DNA of 64,000 nt. Origin: Cypionkella sp. GTDB lineage: Bacteria; Pseudomonadota; Alphaproteobacteria; Rhodobacterales; Rhodobacteraceae. Numbering within the stretch: the first letter of the stretch is position 1; each line of letters begins with the position of its first letter. The position numbers and the translations under genes are program-made. Shown here piece by piece: positions 1 through 9,061 of the stretch. The stretch lies in the NCBI GenBank assembly GCA_023255415.1, contig JALRIN010000006.1, forward strand, positions 36,537 through 100,536. Direction: 5' to 3'. Below the pieces are notes generated by a model. That model did not search any database. It was not told the origin of the DNA and saw only the letters and a list, made by a program, of their open reading frames with translations.

Positions 1-1197
1 ATTGCGGTAATCGCAGGGTGCTTCCTGCATCTGCAAATGCAGCCCATTGCCGCTATAGGGATGCGCGCGGGCAAGGTCTTCGTCAAAGTCTATTCCAAGG
101 CCGGGGGCCTCGCTTGGGATGATATAGCCGTCTTGCCAGGTGATGCTGTTCTTGATCAGCGCCAGATGAAAGACCCCGCCAGTCTGAATGGTCTCGGCCA
201 TCAGAATATTGGGGATCGAGGCCGCAAAATGGATATTGGCCGCCCATTCGACGGGCCCTGCATAAAGATGCGGCGCCATCTCGGCATTGTAGACCTCGGC
301 CATGGCGGCGATTTTCTTGGCCTCCCAAATACCGCCAACACGCCCCAAGGCCGGCTGCAAGATCTTCACCCCGCCCAAGCGCAAAAGCGCACCAAACTCG
401 GCCTTGGTGGTCAACCGCTCGCCGGTTGACAGCGGCACCGGCACCGCGCGGGCCACTTCGGCAAATTCCGCCAGATTGTCCGGCGGGATCGGCTCTTCAT
501 ACCAAAGCGGATTATAGGGCGCGATTGCCTGCCCCATACGGATCGCGCCAGGGGTAGAAAACTGGCCATGGGTGCCAAACAACAAATCAGCCCGATCGCC
601 CACGGCCTCACGGATCTTGGCACAAAACGCGACCGAGCGGGAAATATCGCTCATCGCAGGCTCATGGCCGCCACGAATGGTATAGGGGCCGGCGGGATCA
701 AATTTCACCGCAGTAAAGCCCTGCTTGACCGCCCGCGCCGCAGCCTGCGCCGTCATATCGGGGTTAACCCAGAACTCTGCCGCATCCTCGTCAGGCTCGG
801 GATAAAGGTAGGTGTAAGACCGCACCTTCTCGTTCATCTTACCGCCCAAAAGCGCCCAAACCGGCCGATTGCGCGCCTTGCCCAGAATATCCCAACAAGC
901 AATCTCCAGGCCCGAAAATGCCCCCATCACCGTCGGATCCGGCCGCTGCGTAAAGCCCGAAGAATAGGCGCGACGATACATCAACTCGATATTCTCAGGG
1001 CTCTCGCCCAGCATATGGCGCTCAAACACATCCTCGATCACCGCCTGCATCGCGCGGGGCCCCACGGTCGAGGCATAGCATTCGCCATAGCCCACAATGC
1101 CGCATTCCGTCGTCAGCTTTGGAAAAATCCAATAGCGCCCGCCCCACCCCGGCGCCGGCGGTGCCACCACGAAAATCTCCAGATCCTTCAACTTCAT
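1..1197 (-). CDS. Mandelate racemase/muconate lactonizing enzyme family protein (3' end beyond window)
   Basis: The reading frame is open from the ATG at 1197 to the window edge, giving 399 residues with no stop, so the C-terminus is missing. It is an enolase-superfamily enzyme, probably a sugar-acid dehydratase or cycloisomerase. An N-terminal capping domain (about 1-125) precedes the barrel. Visible barrel residues are K165 (AVKFDP), H210 (FGTHGQ), E234/E235 (WYEEPIPPDN), E260 (STGERL) and H310 (MAPHLYAG). The position two before H210, Asp in galactonate dehydratase, is Gly here. The Shine-Dalgarno AGGAGGG sits about 6 bases before the ATG. Substrate cannot be read from sequence. The family call is firm; the reaction is unknown. 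Confidence 0.9.
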   Translation of the reverse strand, partial: MKLKDLEIFVVAPPAPGWGGRYWIFPKLTTECGIVGYGECYASTVGPRAMQAVIEDVFERHMLGESPENIELMYRRAYSSGFTQRPDPTVMGAFSGLEIACWDILGKARNRPVWALLGGKMNEKVRSYTYLYPEPDEDAAEFWVNPDMTAQAAARAVKQGFTAVKFDPAGPYTIRGGHEPAMSDISRSVAFCAKIREAVGDRADLLFGTHGQFSTPGAIRMGQAIAPYNPLWYEEPIPPDNLAEFAEVARAVPVPLSTGERLTTKAEFGALLRLGGVKILQPALGRVGGIWEAKKIAAMAEVYNAEMAPHLYAGPVEWAANIHFAASIPNILMAETIQTGGVFHLALIKNSITWQDGYIIPSEAPGLGIDFDEDLARAHPYSGNGLHLQMQEAPCDYRN

Positions 1198-1274
1198 CGC
1201 AAACCCTCCTGCTGTCGCTCAAGCCTAACCGGCCAAACCCGTCAAACTATCCCAAGCCCGACAGCTTTCGTCGC

Positions 1275-1341
1275 TTTCATCTTGGCACAAATATCCCACG
1301 GGGGAAGCGCCGCAGGCGCTGGGGGTGTGAAACCCCCATCC
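1275..1341 (-). repeat. Dispersed intergenic repeat, copy 1
   Basis: Read on the minus strand this is hairpin GGGGG-N7-CCCCC, hairpin AGCGCC-GCA-GGCGCT, then GGGATATTTGTG and CCAAGATGAAA. It lies just downstream of the hydrolase stop at 1347, so it probably works as a transcription terminator for that operon. The same core recurs near 9.5, 16.8, 44.9 and 61.55 kb. Confidence 0.75.
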
Positions 1342-1346
1342 CTCCG

Positions 1347-2012
1347 CTAACCGATTTTCCCCAGCAGCGCCGAAATGCTGGCCGCCAATGCCCGCGGCTC
1401 GGCCAAAAACGGCGCATGACCACAGGCGATCTCAGCCTGCGCCATGCCTGCGGCCATGCTGCGCTGATAGGCGGGCGGGATGGCGCGATCTTGGGCGCAG
1501 ACAATCGCGCCGCGCGGCAGATCGGTCCGCACCGCCGCCAAGGCTGTCTCCATCGGCGCCAGCGCTTGGCGGCAAAGCTGGGCGCTCGCGTCAGCGCAAT
1601 CGTGGAAAAACAAATCACGCGCCCGCTCGGGGTGAAAGCCAAACAGCCCCGCAGCGCGGTCAACCGCAAAGGCCCCCGCCATCGGCTGGCTCGGCCCCGC
1701 CCGCCGCATCTGCGCCAGTGTCATCCCCGCCACCGGCACATAGGCGGCAAGATAGATCAGACCCGTAACATCTGCCGAAAGCCCCGCCGCCGCAGTGATC
1801 GCAAATCCTCCCGCCGAATGGCCAAGCAGAACCGTCGGCCCGCGCAGGGCGGTTGCAATTGCGCGCGCCTGATCGTGCAGGCTGGCGGCGGTGTTGCGCC
1901 CCGGCAGGTCTATCGCCCGCGCGGCGATGCCGACTGCCGCCAGCTCGGGCATAAGCTGATCCCAGCACCACGCCCCAAAGCAGGCGCCATGGACCAGCAA
2001 AACCTCACTCAT
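1347..2012 (-). CDS. Alpha/beta hydrolase (221 aa)
   Basis: Short serine hydrolase of the alpha/beta fold. The oxyanion-side motif LLVHGACFG (about 5-13) and the nucleophile elbow GHSAGG (Ser66) are present, with a probable catalytic His in ACGHAPFLAEP near the C-terminus. No signal peptide, so it is cytoplasmic. The ATG at 2012 lies inside the end of the preceding gene (8-base overlap), which argues for translational coupling; a TTG two codons upstream is the alternative. It is the last gene of a four-gene operon (4551 to 1347) and is followed by a terminator-like repeat. The substrate may be an ester, lactone or amide from the pathway of the neighbouring hydrolases; this is inference. Confidence 0.88.
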   Translation of the reverse strand: MSEVLLVHGACFGAWCWDQLMPELAAVGIAARAIDLPGRNTAASLHDQARAIATALRGPTVLLGHSAGGFAITAAAGLSADVTGLIYLAAYVPVAGMTLAQMRRAGPSQPMAGAFAVDRAAGLFGFHPERARDLFFHDCADASAQLCRQALAPMETALAAVRTDLPRGAIVCAQDRAIPPAYQRSMAAGMAQAEIACGHAPFLAEPRALAASISALLGKIG

Positions 2013-2790
2013 GGCCAAGGCTGCGCAAGAAATCCGCGATCACTGCCGTATAGTCGTCGGGCTTTTCCATCATCGGCAAATGCCCCGCGCCCCGCATCAG
2101 ATGCCAGCGGTGGCCCAAGATCAGCTCGGCGGTTTCGCGCACCAGATCGGGCGGAGTGGTGCCGTCATTGGCCCCTGCGATCACCAGCGTTGGCAGGGTC
2201 AGCGCCGCAGTCGGGGTATAGAAATCGGTGCCGGCAATCGCCGCAGCACAACCCGCCCAGCCGTCAAACTTGGTTGCAAGCAGCATCTGGCGCACCGGCT
2301 CGACGCCCTCGATCTCGCGCCAGCGCCGCCCGAACATCCGCTCCAGGGCGGTGGGCGCATAGGCCTCGGCACCGCCACGCATCACCTCGATCCGCTCGGC
2401 CCAAAGCGCTGGCGACCCGATCTTGGCTGCGGTGTTCGACAGCACCATCGCGCGCACAAGATCCAGCCGCTTGACCGCAAGCCCCTGTGCCACCAACCCG
2501 CCAAGGCTGATCCCCACCACCACGGCATCGCGCAGACCAAAATGCGCAATCAAGCGTTCGGCGTCGCGGATCAACGCCCCCATCGCATAGGGCGGCGGCG
2601 GCACATCTGACGCGCCATGCCCGCGCAGATCAAACCGCAGCACGCGGCAGCCCGCAGGCAGCCGCGGCACAACCGCATCCCAGATGTGCAAATTGGTGCC
2701 CAAAGCATGAATCAGCACCACCGCAGGCCCGCCAATCGGGCCGCTGATCTCGGCGTTCAGCCGAATATCGTCCAGATAGACCAATGCCAT
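2005..2790 (-). CDS. pcaD: Alpha/beta hydrolase, 3-oxoadipate enol-lactonase-like
   Basis: The 261-residue protein carries the enol-lactonase pattern: IHALGTNLHIWD, RFDLRGHGASD, nucleophile GISLGG (Ser95), the stretch LSNTAAKIG followed by a W..RI..V..GG block, and a terminal GAGHLPMMEKPD with the catalytic His. These are typical of PcaD, which opens 3-oxoadipate enol-lactone in the beta-ketoadipate pathway. No other pca genes are nearby, so the true substrate may be another lactone. I chose the ATG at 2790, one base after the dehydratase stop (2792-2794), rather than an upstream start inside that gene. Fold and family are sure; the pathway assignment is moderate. Confidence 0.85.
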   Translation of the reverse strand: MALVYLDDIRLNAEISGPIGGPAVVLIHALGTNLHIWDAVVPRLPAGCRVLRFDLRGHGASDVPPPPYAMGALIRDAERLIAHFGLRDAVVVGISLGGLVAQGLAVKRLDLVRAMVLSNTAAKIGSPALWAERIEVMRGGAEAYAPTALERMFGRRWREIEGVEPVRQMLLATKFDGWAGCAAAIAGTDFYTPTAALTLPTLVIAGANDGTTPPDLVRETAELILGHRWHLMRGAGHLPMMEKPDDYTAVIADFLRSLGHE

Positions 2791-2791
2791 C

Positions 2792-3730
2792 TTAGCCCCC
2801 GAACCGTGCCAGGCTGTCTGCAAAGACTGCAGTGTCGACATTGCCGCCCGAGCCTATGGCAATCACCGTATCGGGCAGATCATCGCGAAACAGCGCCGCC
2901 GCAAGCGCCACCGCGCCGCCCGGTTCCAGCACAACGCGCAGGTGTTGAAACGCCAAAGCCATCGCTTGCAAGGCCTCGTCATCGCTGACCACCAGCCCCG
3001 CGCCACATAAGCGCTGCAAGATCGGAAAGGTGATCTCGCCGGGCATCGGTGTCAAAATCGCATCGCAGATCGAGCCCGACATCTGCGCATTGCGCAGCCG
3101 AGCCCCTGCGGCAAGCGAGCGGGCCATATCGTCAAAGCCTGCGGGTTCTGCCGTGCGCACTTGCATCCGGCCTTCAAGTGCCAGCGCGATGCCCGCGGTC
3201 ATGCCGCCGCCACCGCAGCAGGTCAGCACCTGTGCTGCGCCGTCAAACTGCTCGGCAATCTCCAGCCCGATTGTGCCTTGGCCTGCGATCACCTCGGCAT
3301 CGTCATAGGGTTTGATCAGCACCAAGCCGCGTTCTGCCGCAAGCTCGGCCCCCAGAACCTCGCGGTCAACGCTGTGGCGATCGTATAAAATCACCTCGCC
3401 GCCATAGGCGCGGGTATTGGCGATTTTCACCGCTGGCGAGCCTTCGGGCATCAAGATAACCGCAGGCAGGCCGTGGCGCGCGGCGGCCAGGGCCACCCCC
3501 TGCGCATGGTTGCCCGAGGAAAAGGCGATCACCCCCCGCGCGCCACGCAGCGCCGAAACCGCCGCCCACGCGCCGCGAAATTTAAAGCTGCCGGTCCATT
3601 GCAGGCATTCTGCTTTCACAAACACCCGCCGCCCGGCGATGGCATCCAGCAAGGGCGCATTCAGCAAGGGGGTGCGCCGAGCATGGCCTTGCAGGCGGGC
3701 GCGGGCTGCGTGGATCATCTGCAAATTCAT
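2792..3730 (-). CDS. PLP-dependent threonine/serine dehydratase-like enzyme
   Basis: A 312-residue fold-type II PLP enzyme. The PLP lysine is K50 in TGSFKFRGA, an asparagine/substrate loop reads SSGNHAQG, and the phosphate-binding loop is CCGGGGMTAG. It lacks the C-terminal ACT regulatory domain of biosynthetic IlvA, so it is a catabolic-type dehydratase. Relatives act on threonine, serine, threo-3-hydroxyaspartate or hydroxyectoine-derived amino acids. Its ATG overlaps the stop of the upstream hydrolase (ATGA, 3727-3730), and it ends one base before the PcaD-like gene. The operon context suggests a pathway producing a 2-oxo acid by deamination. Substrate unknown. Confidence 0.88.
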   Translation of the reverse strand: MNLQMIHAARARLQGHARRTPLLNAPLLDAIAGRRVFVKAECLQWTGSFKFRGAWAAVSALRGARGVIAFSSGNHAQGVALAAARHGLPAVILMPEGSPAVKIANTRAYGGEVILYDRHSVDREVLGAELAAERGLVLIKPYDDAEVIAGQGTIGLEIAEQFDGAAQVLTCCGGGGMTAGIALALEGRMQVRTAEPAGFDDMARSLAAGARLRNAQMSGSICDAILTPMPGEITFPILQRLCGAGLVVSDDEALQAMALAFQHLRVVLEPGGAVALAAALFRDDLPDTVIAIGSGGNVDTAVFADSLARFGG

Positions 3731-4551
3731 TGGCAGGCTCCGATAAAGGCGCGCAGCAGGGCCTGCGCCTCGGGTTCATCCAGAAACGGAATATGGGCGC
3801 GGTCTGGCACCTCGGCCACCAGCATATCGGGCCTGCGCCGCCGCATCTCGGCCAAAGTGTCCGGGTGCAGCAAATCCGAATTCGCGCCACGGATCACGGC
3901 CAAGGGCAGGCCCGCGCAGGCGTCAAACAGCGGCCAAAGATCGACCTCGGGCTGTGCCAAAGCCGTCAGCAAAGCCGCGCGCAGGGCAGGGTCATAGGTG
4001 ATCTGCAAACCGCCGCCGGCAACCTCGCGGTAATGCAGGCGGGCCTCTTGCAGCCAGCGGCTGGGCGGCACATTGGCAAAGCCAAGCATCAGTTCGGGCA
4101 GGCGCGCAGCCATCTCGGTATGGGTTTTGGCGCTGGGCGCGCGGCCAACATAATCAGCAATCCGCGCCATGCCGTGCGCATCAATCTGCGGGCCGATGTC
4201 GTTCAGGCAAAGGCCAAGCAGCCGCTCTTTGGCCACCGCCGCCAGCATCATGCCAATCAACCCACCGCGCGAGGTGCCCAGAACGGCTGCCTTGGCCACG
4301 CCCAGATGATCCAGCAATTCCAAGGCGTCGCGCCCCTCTTGTGGCACGGTATAGCTTGCGGCCCCAGTCCAATCGCTGCCACCACGACCGCGGTAATCCA
4401 TCCGGATCAGCCGACAGGGCGGCAGACCGGCGCGCATATAGTCAAAATCGCCCATGGTGCGGGTCAGGCCTGCCAGACACAGCAAGGGCATCCCCGTGCC
4501 CTGATCCGAATAGGCGATTTTGGTGCCGTCACTGGTGGTAAAGCTGGTCAT
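3727..4551 (-). CDS. Alpha/beta hydrolase, first gene of hydrolase operon
   Basis: A 274-residue serine hydrolase with CLAGLTRT near the oxyanion hole, DYRGRGGSD, the nucleophile elbow GTSRGG (Ser94) and a C-terminal RAHIPFLDEPEA with the likely catalytic His. The ATG at 4551 has GGAGG seven bases upstream; longer readings into the divergent gene are unlikely. It leads a minus-strand operon with the dehydratase and two further hydrolases, all coupled by 1-8 base overlaps or gaps. It is divergent from the ABC exporter, with 127 bases between the start codons. The substrate is not evident. Confidence 0.88.
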   Translation of the reverse strand: MTSFTTSDGTKIAYSDQGTGMPLLCLAGLTRTMGDFDYMRAGLPPCRLIRMDYRGRGGSDWTGAASYTVPQEGRDALELLDHLGVAKAAVLGTSRGGLIGMMLAAVAKERLLGLCLNDIGPQIDAHGMARIADYVGRAPSAKTHTEMAARLPELMLGFANVPPSRWLQEARLHYREVAGGGLQITYDPALRAALLTALAQPEVDLWPLFDACAGLPLAVIRGANSDLLHPDTLAEMRRRRPDMLVAEVPDRAHIPFLDEPEAQALLRAFIGACQ

Positions 4552-4678
4552 CCGAGCCTCCGTTTTGCCGCAGACTGGCACGAGCGCGCGCGCGGCGAAA
4601 GGGGGGCGCGGCATTTGCGACGCTTGCACCAAAGGCCTTGGCCCGCTATGCCGCCTGCAACTTGTTGAAGGCAGAGCC

Positions 4679-6457
4679 ATGGCCAAAGATCCAATTCCTC
4701 AGCGTCCCACCTCGAAAAAGGTCGGCAATCTTGCAGGCCTTTGGCCGTTCATTCGCCCCTATCGCCCCATGGCGATTGCCGCAGGCCTTGCACTTGTGAC
4801 CACCTCGATGGTCAGTCTTGTGCTGCCGATGGCGGTGCGCCGGGTGATCGACAGCTTTGGCGCTGGCGACTTTTCGCTGTTGGACAAATACTTTGGTGCG
4901 GCGCTGATTTTGGCGCTGCTTTTGGCCTTTGGCACCGGCATCCGCTATTACTTTGTCACCCGTCTGGGCGAGCGTGTGGTGGCCGATATTCGTGCCGCCC
5001 TGTTCAGCCGCGTGCTGGGGCTTTCCCCAGCCTTTTTTGAAAAGATCATGACTGGAGAGGTGCTTAGCCGCATCACCACAGACACCACGTTGATCTTGTC
5101 GGTGATTGGGTCGTCGATCTCGGTGGCGCTGCGCAATATGCTGACCACCTTTGGCGGCATCATTTTGATGGCGCTGACCTCGGCCAAGTTGACGGGTCTG
5201 GTGCTGTTGATCGTGCCCGCGATTGTGGTGCCGATTGTCACGCTGGGGCGGCGTTTGCGCAGCCTAAGCCGCGACAACCAAGACTGGATCGCGCAATCTT
5301 CTGGCAAGGCCTCCGAGGCGCTGTCGGCGGTGCAAACCGTGCAGGCCTTTACCCATGAAGACCGCACCCGTGCCGAATTTGGCGCGGTGAACGAGCAATC
5401 CTTCGCCTCGGCCAAAGCGCGGATCATGACGCGGGCGCAGATGACGATGATCGTGATCTTTCTGGTTTTTGCCGGCGTGGTCGGCGTGCTGTGGATCGGC
5501 GCGCGCGATGTGCGCGATGGCACCATGTCGGGCGGCCAGCTGGTGCAATTTGTGATTTATGCGGTGCTGGTGGCGGGGGCCGTTGGGTCTTTGTCGGAAA
5601 TCTGGGGCGAGTTGCAGCGTGCCTCGGGGGCGACCGAGCGATTGGTCGAGATGATCAACGCGGTGGACCCAGTGCCAAATGCCGCGAATCCGCAGGCGCT
5701 ACCGCGGCCTGTGCGCGGCGAAGTCACGCTTGATAATGTGCAGTTTCAATACCCTGCGCGCCCCGAACGCTCGGCGCTGGATGGCGTCAGCCTGACCGTG
5801 GCCCCCGGCGAGACCGTGGCGCTGGTTGGGCCTTCGGGCGCGGGCAAATCCACCGTGCTGCAGCTGTTAATGCGGTTTTATGACCCGCAGGGCGGCGCAA
5901 TCCGCTTTGACGGCATCGATCTGCGTGACATGACGCGGCAGGATTTCCGCGCGGCGATGGCGCTTGTGCCACAAGATCCGGTGATCTTTGCGACCTCGGC
6001 GCTGGAAAACATCCGCTTTGGTCGCCCAGATGCAACCGAGGCCGAGGTGATCGAAGCCGCGCGCGCCGCTGCTGCCGATGACTTTATCACCGCTTTGCCG
6101 CAGGGCTATGCCACCTATCTGGGCGAGCGCGGTGTAATGCTGTCGGGCGGACAAAAGCAGCGCATTGCAATCGCGCGCGCGATTTTGCGCGACGCGGCGG
6201 TGCTGTTGCTGGATGAGGCCACCTCGGCGCTGGATGCAGAATCCGAACGTGCAGTGCAATCGGCGGTGGATCGTCTGGCCGAAGGCCGCACTACGATTGT
6301 GGTGGCCCACCGCTTGGCCACCGTCAAACGCGCCAACCGCATTGTGGTGTTTGAGGCAGGCAAGATCGCTGCCATCGGCACCCATGATGATCTGGTCGCG
6401 CAGGGCGGTCTTTATGCGCGGCTTGCACGGCTGCAATTCACCGATGGCGCCGCTTAG
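4679..6457 (+). CDS. ABC exporter, fused permease/ATPase (MsbA/multidrug type)
   Basis: A 592-residue half-transporter. Six membrane segments fill about 30-320 (coupling-helix region SPAFFEKIMTGEVLSRIT). The nucleotide-binding domain follows: Walker A GPSGAGKST (about 384), signature LSGGQKQR (about 488), Walker B VLLLDEAT (about 508-515) and switch His in VAHRL (about 542). It should work as a homodimer in the inner membrane, exporting a lipid or hydrophobic compound. The chosen ATG starts MAKDPIPQ; upstream in-frame codons overlap the divergent promoter and look non-coding. All ATPase motifs are intact. Substrate unknown. Confidence 0.93.
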   Translation: MAKDPIPQRPTSKKVGNLAGLWPFIRPYRPMAIAAGLALVTTSMVSLVLPMAVRRVIDSFGAGDFSLLDKYFGAALILALLLAFGTGIRYYFVTRLGERVVADIRAALFSRVLGLSPAFFEKIMTGEVLSRITTDTTLILSVIGSSISVALRNMLTTFGGIILMALTSAKLTGLVLLIVPAIVVPIVTLGRRLRSLSRDNQDWIAQSSGKASEALSAVQTVQAFTHEDRTRAEFGAVNEQSFASAKARIMTRAQMTMIVIFLVFAGVVGVLWIGARDVRDGTMSGGQLVQFVIYAVLVAGAVGSLSEIWGELQRASGATERLVEMINAVDPVPNAANPQALPRPVRGEVTLDNVQFQYPARPERSALDGVSLTVAPGETVALVGPSGAGKSTVLQLLMRFYDPQGGAIRFDGIDLRDMTRQDFRAAMALVPQDPVIFATSALENIRFGRPDATEAEVIEAARAAAADDFITALPQGYATYLGERGVMLSGGQKQRIAIARAILRDAAVLLLDEATSALDAESERAVQSAVDRLAEGRTTIVVAHRLATVKRANRIVVFEAGKIAAIGTHDDLVAQGGLYARLARLQFTDGAA

Positions 6458-6575
6458 GGGGAATTTCCCGCGTTTTTTCCCCTCGGCTGCGCGACGCTGT
6501 CGTTGCTTTGCGCCGCAAGTTTCGACTAGGCTGCCTATACCTCGGATGTGGGGAATGTAGCCTAAGGAGACGATT

Positions 6576-7010
6576 ATGGGTTTGTGGAGTTTCGTAAAAG
6601 ACGCGGGTTCCTCGCTGTTTGGCAGCAAAGCCGAGGCGGCAACCTTGCCGCAAGCCGAGGCCGTCAAAGCCGATATGGAAAAGATGGGTCTTGATACCAA
6701 GGGTGTCGAGATCAAGGTCGATGGCGACAAGGTCACGGTCGAAGGCCGTGCGGTCTCGCCCGAGATGAAAGAGAAAATCATTCTGGCCGCTGGCAACATT
6801 CAGGGCGTGGCCACGGTCGAAGCCGAGTCTGACGCCGCAGAACCGGTGTTCTATACTGTCAAAAAGGGCGACACCTTGTCGGCCATAGCCCAGCACACCC
6901 TTGGTAAAGCCAGCCTTTACCCCAGCATTTTTGAGGCCAATAAACCGATGCTCAGCCATCCCGACAAGATCTATCCCGGCCAGATGCTGCGCATTCCTGC
7001 ACAGTCCTGA
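6576..7010 (+). CDS. kbp: BON and LysM domain protein, Kbp/YgaU type
   Basis: A 144-residue protein with a BON domain (about 28-85, ending GVATVEAES) and a C-terminal LysM domain (92-141: YTVKKGDTLSAIA through IYPGQMLRIP). This architecture matches E. coli Kbp (YgaU), a cytoplasmic K+-binding protein induced in stress. There is no signal peptide; the N-terminus MGLWSFVKDAGSSLFG is the usual amphipathic start of this family. AAGGAG lies 7 bases before the ATG. A strong terminator follows, so it is monocistronic. Confidence 0.92.
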   Translation: MGLWSFVKDAGSSLFGSKAEAATLPQAEAVKADMEKMGLDTKGVEIKVDGDKVTVEGRAVSPEMKEKIILAAGNIQGVATVEAESDAAEPVFYTVKKGDTLSAIAQHTLGKASLYPSIFEANKPMLSHPDKIYPGQMLRIPAQS

Positions 7011-7028
7011 TCTAATCAGACATCCATG

Positions 7029-7060
7029 CCCCGCCTCGGCCATCCGAGGCGGGGATTTTT
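7029..7060 (+). terminator. Rho-independent terminator after kbp
   Basis: Perfect 11-base stem CCCCGCCTCGG / CCGAGGCGGGG with a four-base loop, then ATTTTT. It lies 19 bases after the kbp stop codon. Confidence 0.92.
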
Positions 7061-7171
7061 ATGCTCAAAGGGTGACATTGCGTCATCGTGCAAGCTTACC
7101 CTTGGCAAACCCCCCGACATTCCCCATCTTGAAGCGATAACAGGCCGAAAACGGCCGATGGGGAGGATACC

Positions 7172-9061
7172 ATGGGAAGTTTTGCGACGCTTGCAGATCT
7201 GCAAGCCATTGAGGCCGAGTCCGCTTGGGATGCCCGCGCGCTGCCCGCCTCGATCTACGGGTTTTTATCCCAGACTGCTGCGACGCATGGCAGCCGCCCT
7301 GCGATCAGCTTTCAATTGCTGTCAGACCCCAAAGCGCCATCGCAGACCCTGACATGGCAGGCCCTGCAGGCCCGTGTCACCCAAGCGGCCAATCTGTTTC
7401 GCAGTCTGGGCGTCGGCGAGAGCGATGTGGTGGCCTATATCCTGCCCAATGCGCTGGAAACCGCAATCACCTTGTTGGCAGGGGCTACGGTGGGCATCGT
7501 CAACCCGATCAATCCGTTGCTGGAACCCGAACAAATCGCCGCCATCCTGCGCGAGACGCGGGCGAAAGTGGTGGTCACGCTCAAGGCTTTTCCCAAGACC
7601 GACCTGCCGCAAAAGGTTGCCCAAGCGCTGAACAACGCGCCCAATGTCAAACATGTGCTAGAGGTCGATCTGAACGGCTATCTGACCCCGCCCAAAAGCT
7701 GGATCGTGCCGCTACTGCGTCCGAAAAACCCCGTGCGCCACACCGCCCGCGTGCTGGATTTCAATGCCGAATGCCACAAACATCCCAGCGACCGGCTCAG
7801 CTTTGCTGACCGCACACAAGACCATATCGCCGCCTATTTCCACACTGGCGGCACCACCGGCATGCCCAAGGTCGCCCAACACCGCGCGCGCGGCATGATC
7901 TACCAAGGCTGGCTGGGCAAGCGGCTGTTGTTCAACGAATCAGACGTGATGTTCTGCCCGCTGCCGCTGTTTCATGTGTTTGCCGCTTATCCAATGCTGA
8001 TGTCGGCCATCGCCTCGGGCTGTCATATCGTGTTCCCCACCCCCGCAGGCTATCGCGGCGAGGGGGTGTTTGATAACTTCTGGCAGCTGATTGAACGCTG
8101 GAAAATCACCTATATGGCCACGGTGCCCACCGCGCTTTCGGCGCTGCTGCAACGGCCGGTCAATGCCGATATCTCGACCCTGCGCGGCGCATTTTCCGGC
8201 TCGGCGCCGCTGCCGATCGAACTGTTCAACCGGTTCGAGAAAATCACCGGCGTGCAGATCGTCGAAGGCTATGGGCTGACCGAATGCACCTGCCTTGTCT
8301 CGATCAACCCGCCCGATGGCACCAAGAAAATCGGCTCGGTCGGTCTGCCCTTCCCGCATTGCCATGTGCGGATCTTGCAAAAGACCCCCGAGGGATTTCG
8401 CGATTGCGCGGTGGACGAGGTCGGCGAGATCTGCATCGCCAACCCTGGTGTGATCACTGGCGGCACCTATACCGAGGTTGACAAAAACTACGATCTCTTT
8501 GCCGAAGGCAGCTTCTTGCGCTCGGGTGATCTGGGGCGGCTGGATGCGGAGGGCTATCTTTTTATCACCGGCCGCGCCAAAGATCTGATCATCCGTGGCG
8601 GTCATAACATCGACCCCGCCGTGATCGAAGAGGCGCTGATGGGCTGCGAAGGCATAGGCTTTGTTGGCGCCATCGGCCAGCCCGATGCCCATGCCGGCGA
8701 ATTGCCCTGTGCCTATGTCGAACTCGCCAAAGGCGCGACCCTGACCGAAGCCGACCTGCATGCCTATGCCCGCGATCACATCCTTGAACGCGCAGCCCTG
8801 CCGAAACATATCGAGATTCTGCCCGAACTGCCCAAAACCGCTGTCGGCAAGGTGTTCAAACCCGATCTGCGTCGCATGGCCATCACCCGTATCTATAACG
8901 CCGCCCTGGCCGAGGCAGGCCTTCCCGCGCAAGTCACCGCCGTGACCGAAGACAAAAAGCGCGGCCTCTTGGCCAAGCTTACCCGCTCGGGCGCAGTCAC
9001 TGACGCGCAGATCAACGCTGTCTTGGGCCAATTCGCCCAAGGCTGGGACTGGGGCGACTAA
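7172..9061 (+). CDS. Acyl-CoA synthetase (AMP-forming)
   Basis: A 629-residue ANL-superfamily adenylating enzyme. The phosphate loop is HTGGTTGMPK (about 226-236), followed by EGYGLTECT, the hinge region SGDLGRLDAEGYLFITGR, and the C-terminal catalytic Lys in KTAVGKVFKPDLR. It would activate a fatty or other carboxylic acid to its CoA thioester. An RBS-like GGGGAGG precedes the ATG. It stands alone between two repeat- or terminator-containing gaps, so no pathway partner is visible. Length and motifs suit the fatty-acyl-CoA synthetases often labelled acyl-CoA synthetase in Rhodobacterales. Chain length specificity is not readable. Confidence 0.92.
   Translation: MGSFATLADLQAIEAESAWDARALPASIYGFLSQTAATHGSRPAISFQLLSDPKAPSQTLTWQALQARVTQAANLFRSLGVGESDVVAYILPNALETAITLLAGATVGIVNPINPLLEPEQIAAILRETRAKVVVTLKAFPKTDLPQKVAQALNNAPNVKHVLEVDLNGYLTPPKSWIVPLLRPKNPVRHTARVLDFNAECHKHPSDRLSFADRTQDHIAAYFHTGGTTGMPKVAQHRARGMIYQGWLGKRLLFNESDVMFCPLPLFHVFAAYPMLMSAIASGCHIVFPTPAGYRGEGVFDNFWQLIERWKITYMATVPTALSALLQRPVNADISTLRGAFSGSAPLPIELFNRFEKITGVQIVEGYGLTECTCLVSINPPDGTKKIGSVGLPFPHCHVRILQKTPEGFRDCAVDEVGEICIANPGVITGGTYTEVDKNYDLFAEGSFLRSGDLGRLDAEGYLFITGRAKDLIIRGGHNIDPAVIEEALMGCEGIGFVGAIGQPDAHAGELPCAYVELAKGATLTEADLHAYARDHILERAALPKHIEILPELPKTAVGKVFKPDLRRMAITRIYNAALAEAGLPAQVTAVTEDKKRGLLAKLTRSGAVTDAQINAVLGQFAQGWDWGD

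Noticed and set aside
1119..2474. 451-codon open frame on the plus strand
   Set aside because: It runs antisense across the end of the racemase-like gene and three genes with clear catalytic motifs; its product is Arg/Pro/Gln-rich and resembles no family. This is the usual shadow of GC-rich codons.
4520..4678. N-terminal extension of the ABC exporter
   Set aside because: The extra 53 residues are basic and Cys-rich, overlap the divergent hydrolase start, and lack an RBS; MAKDPIPQ at 4679 fits the family length.
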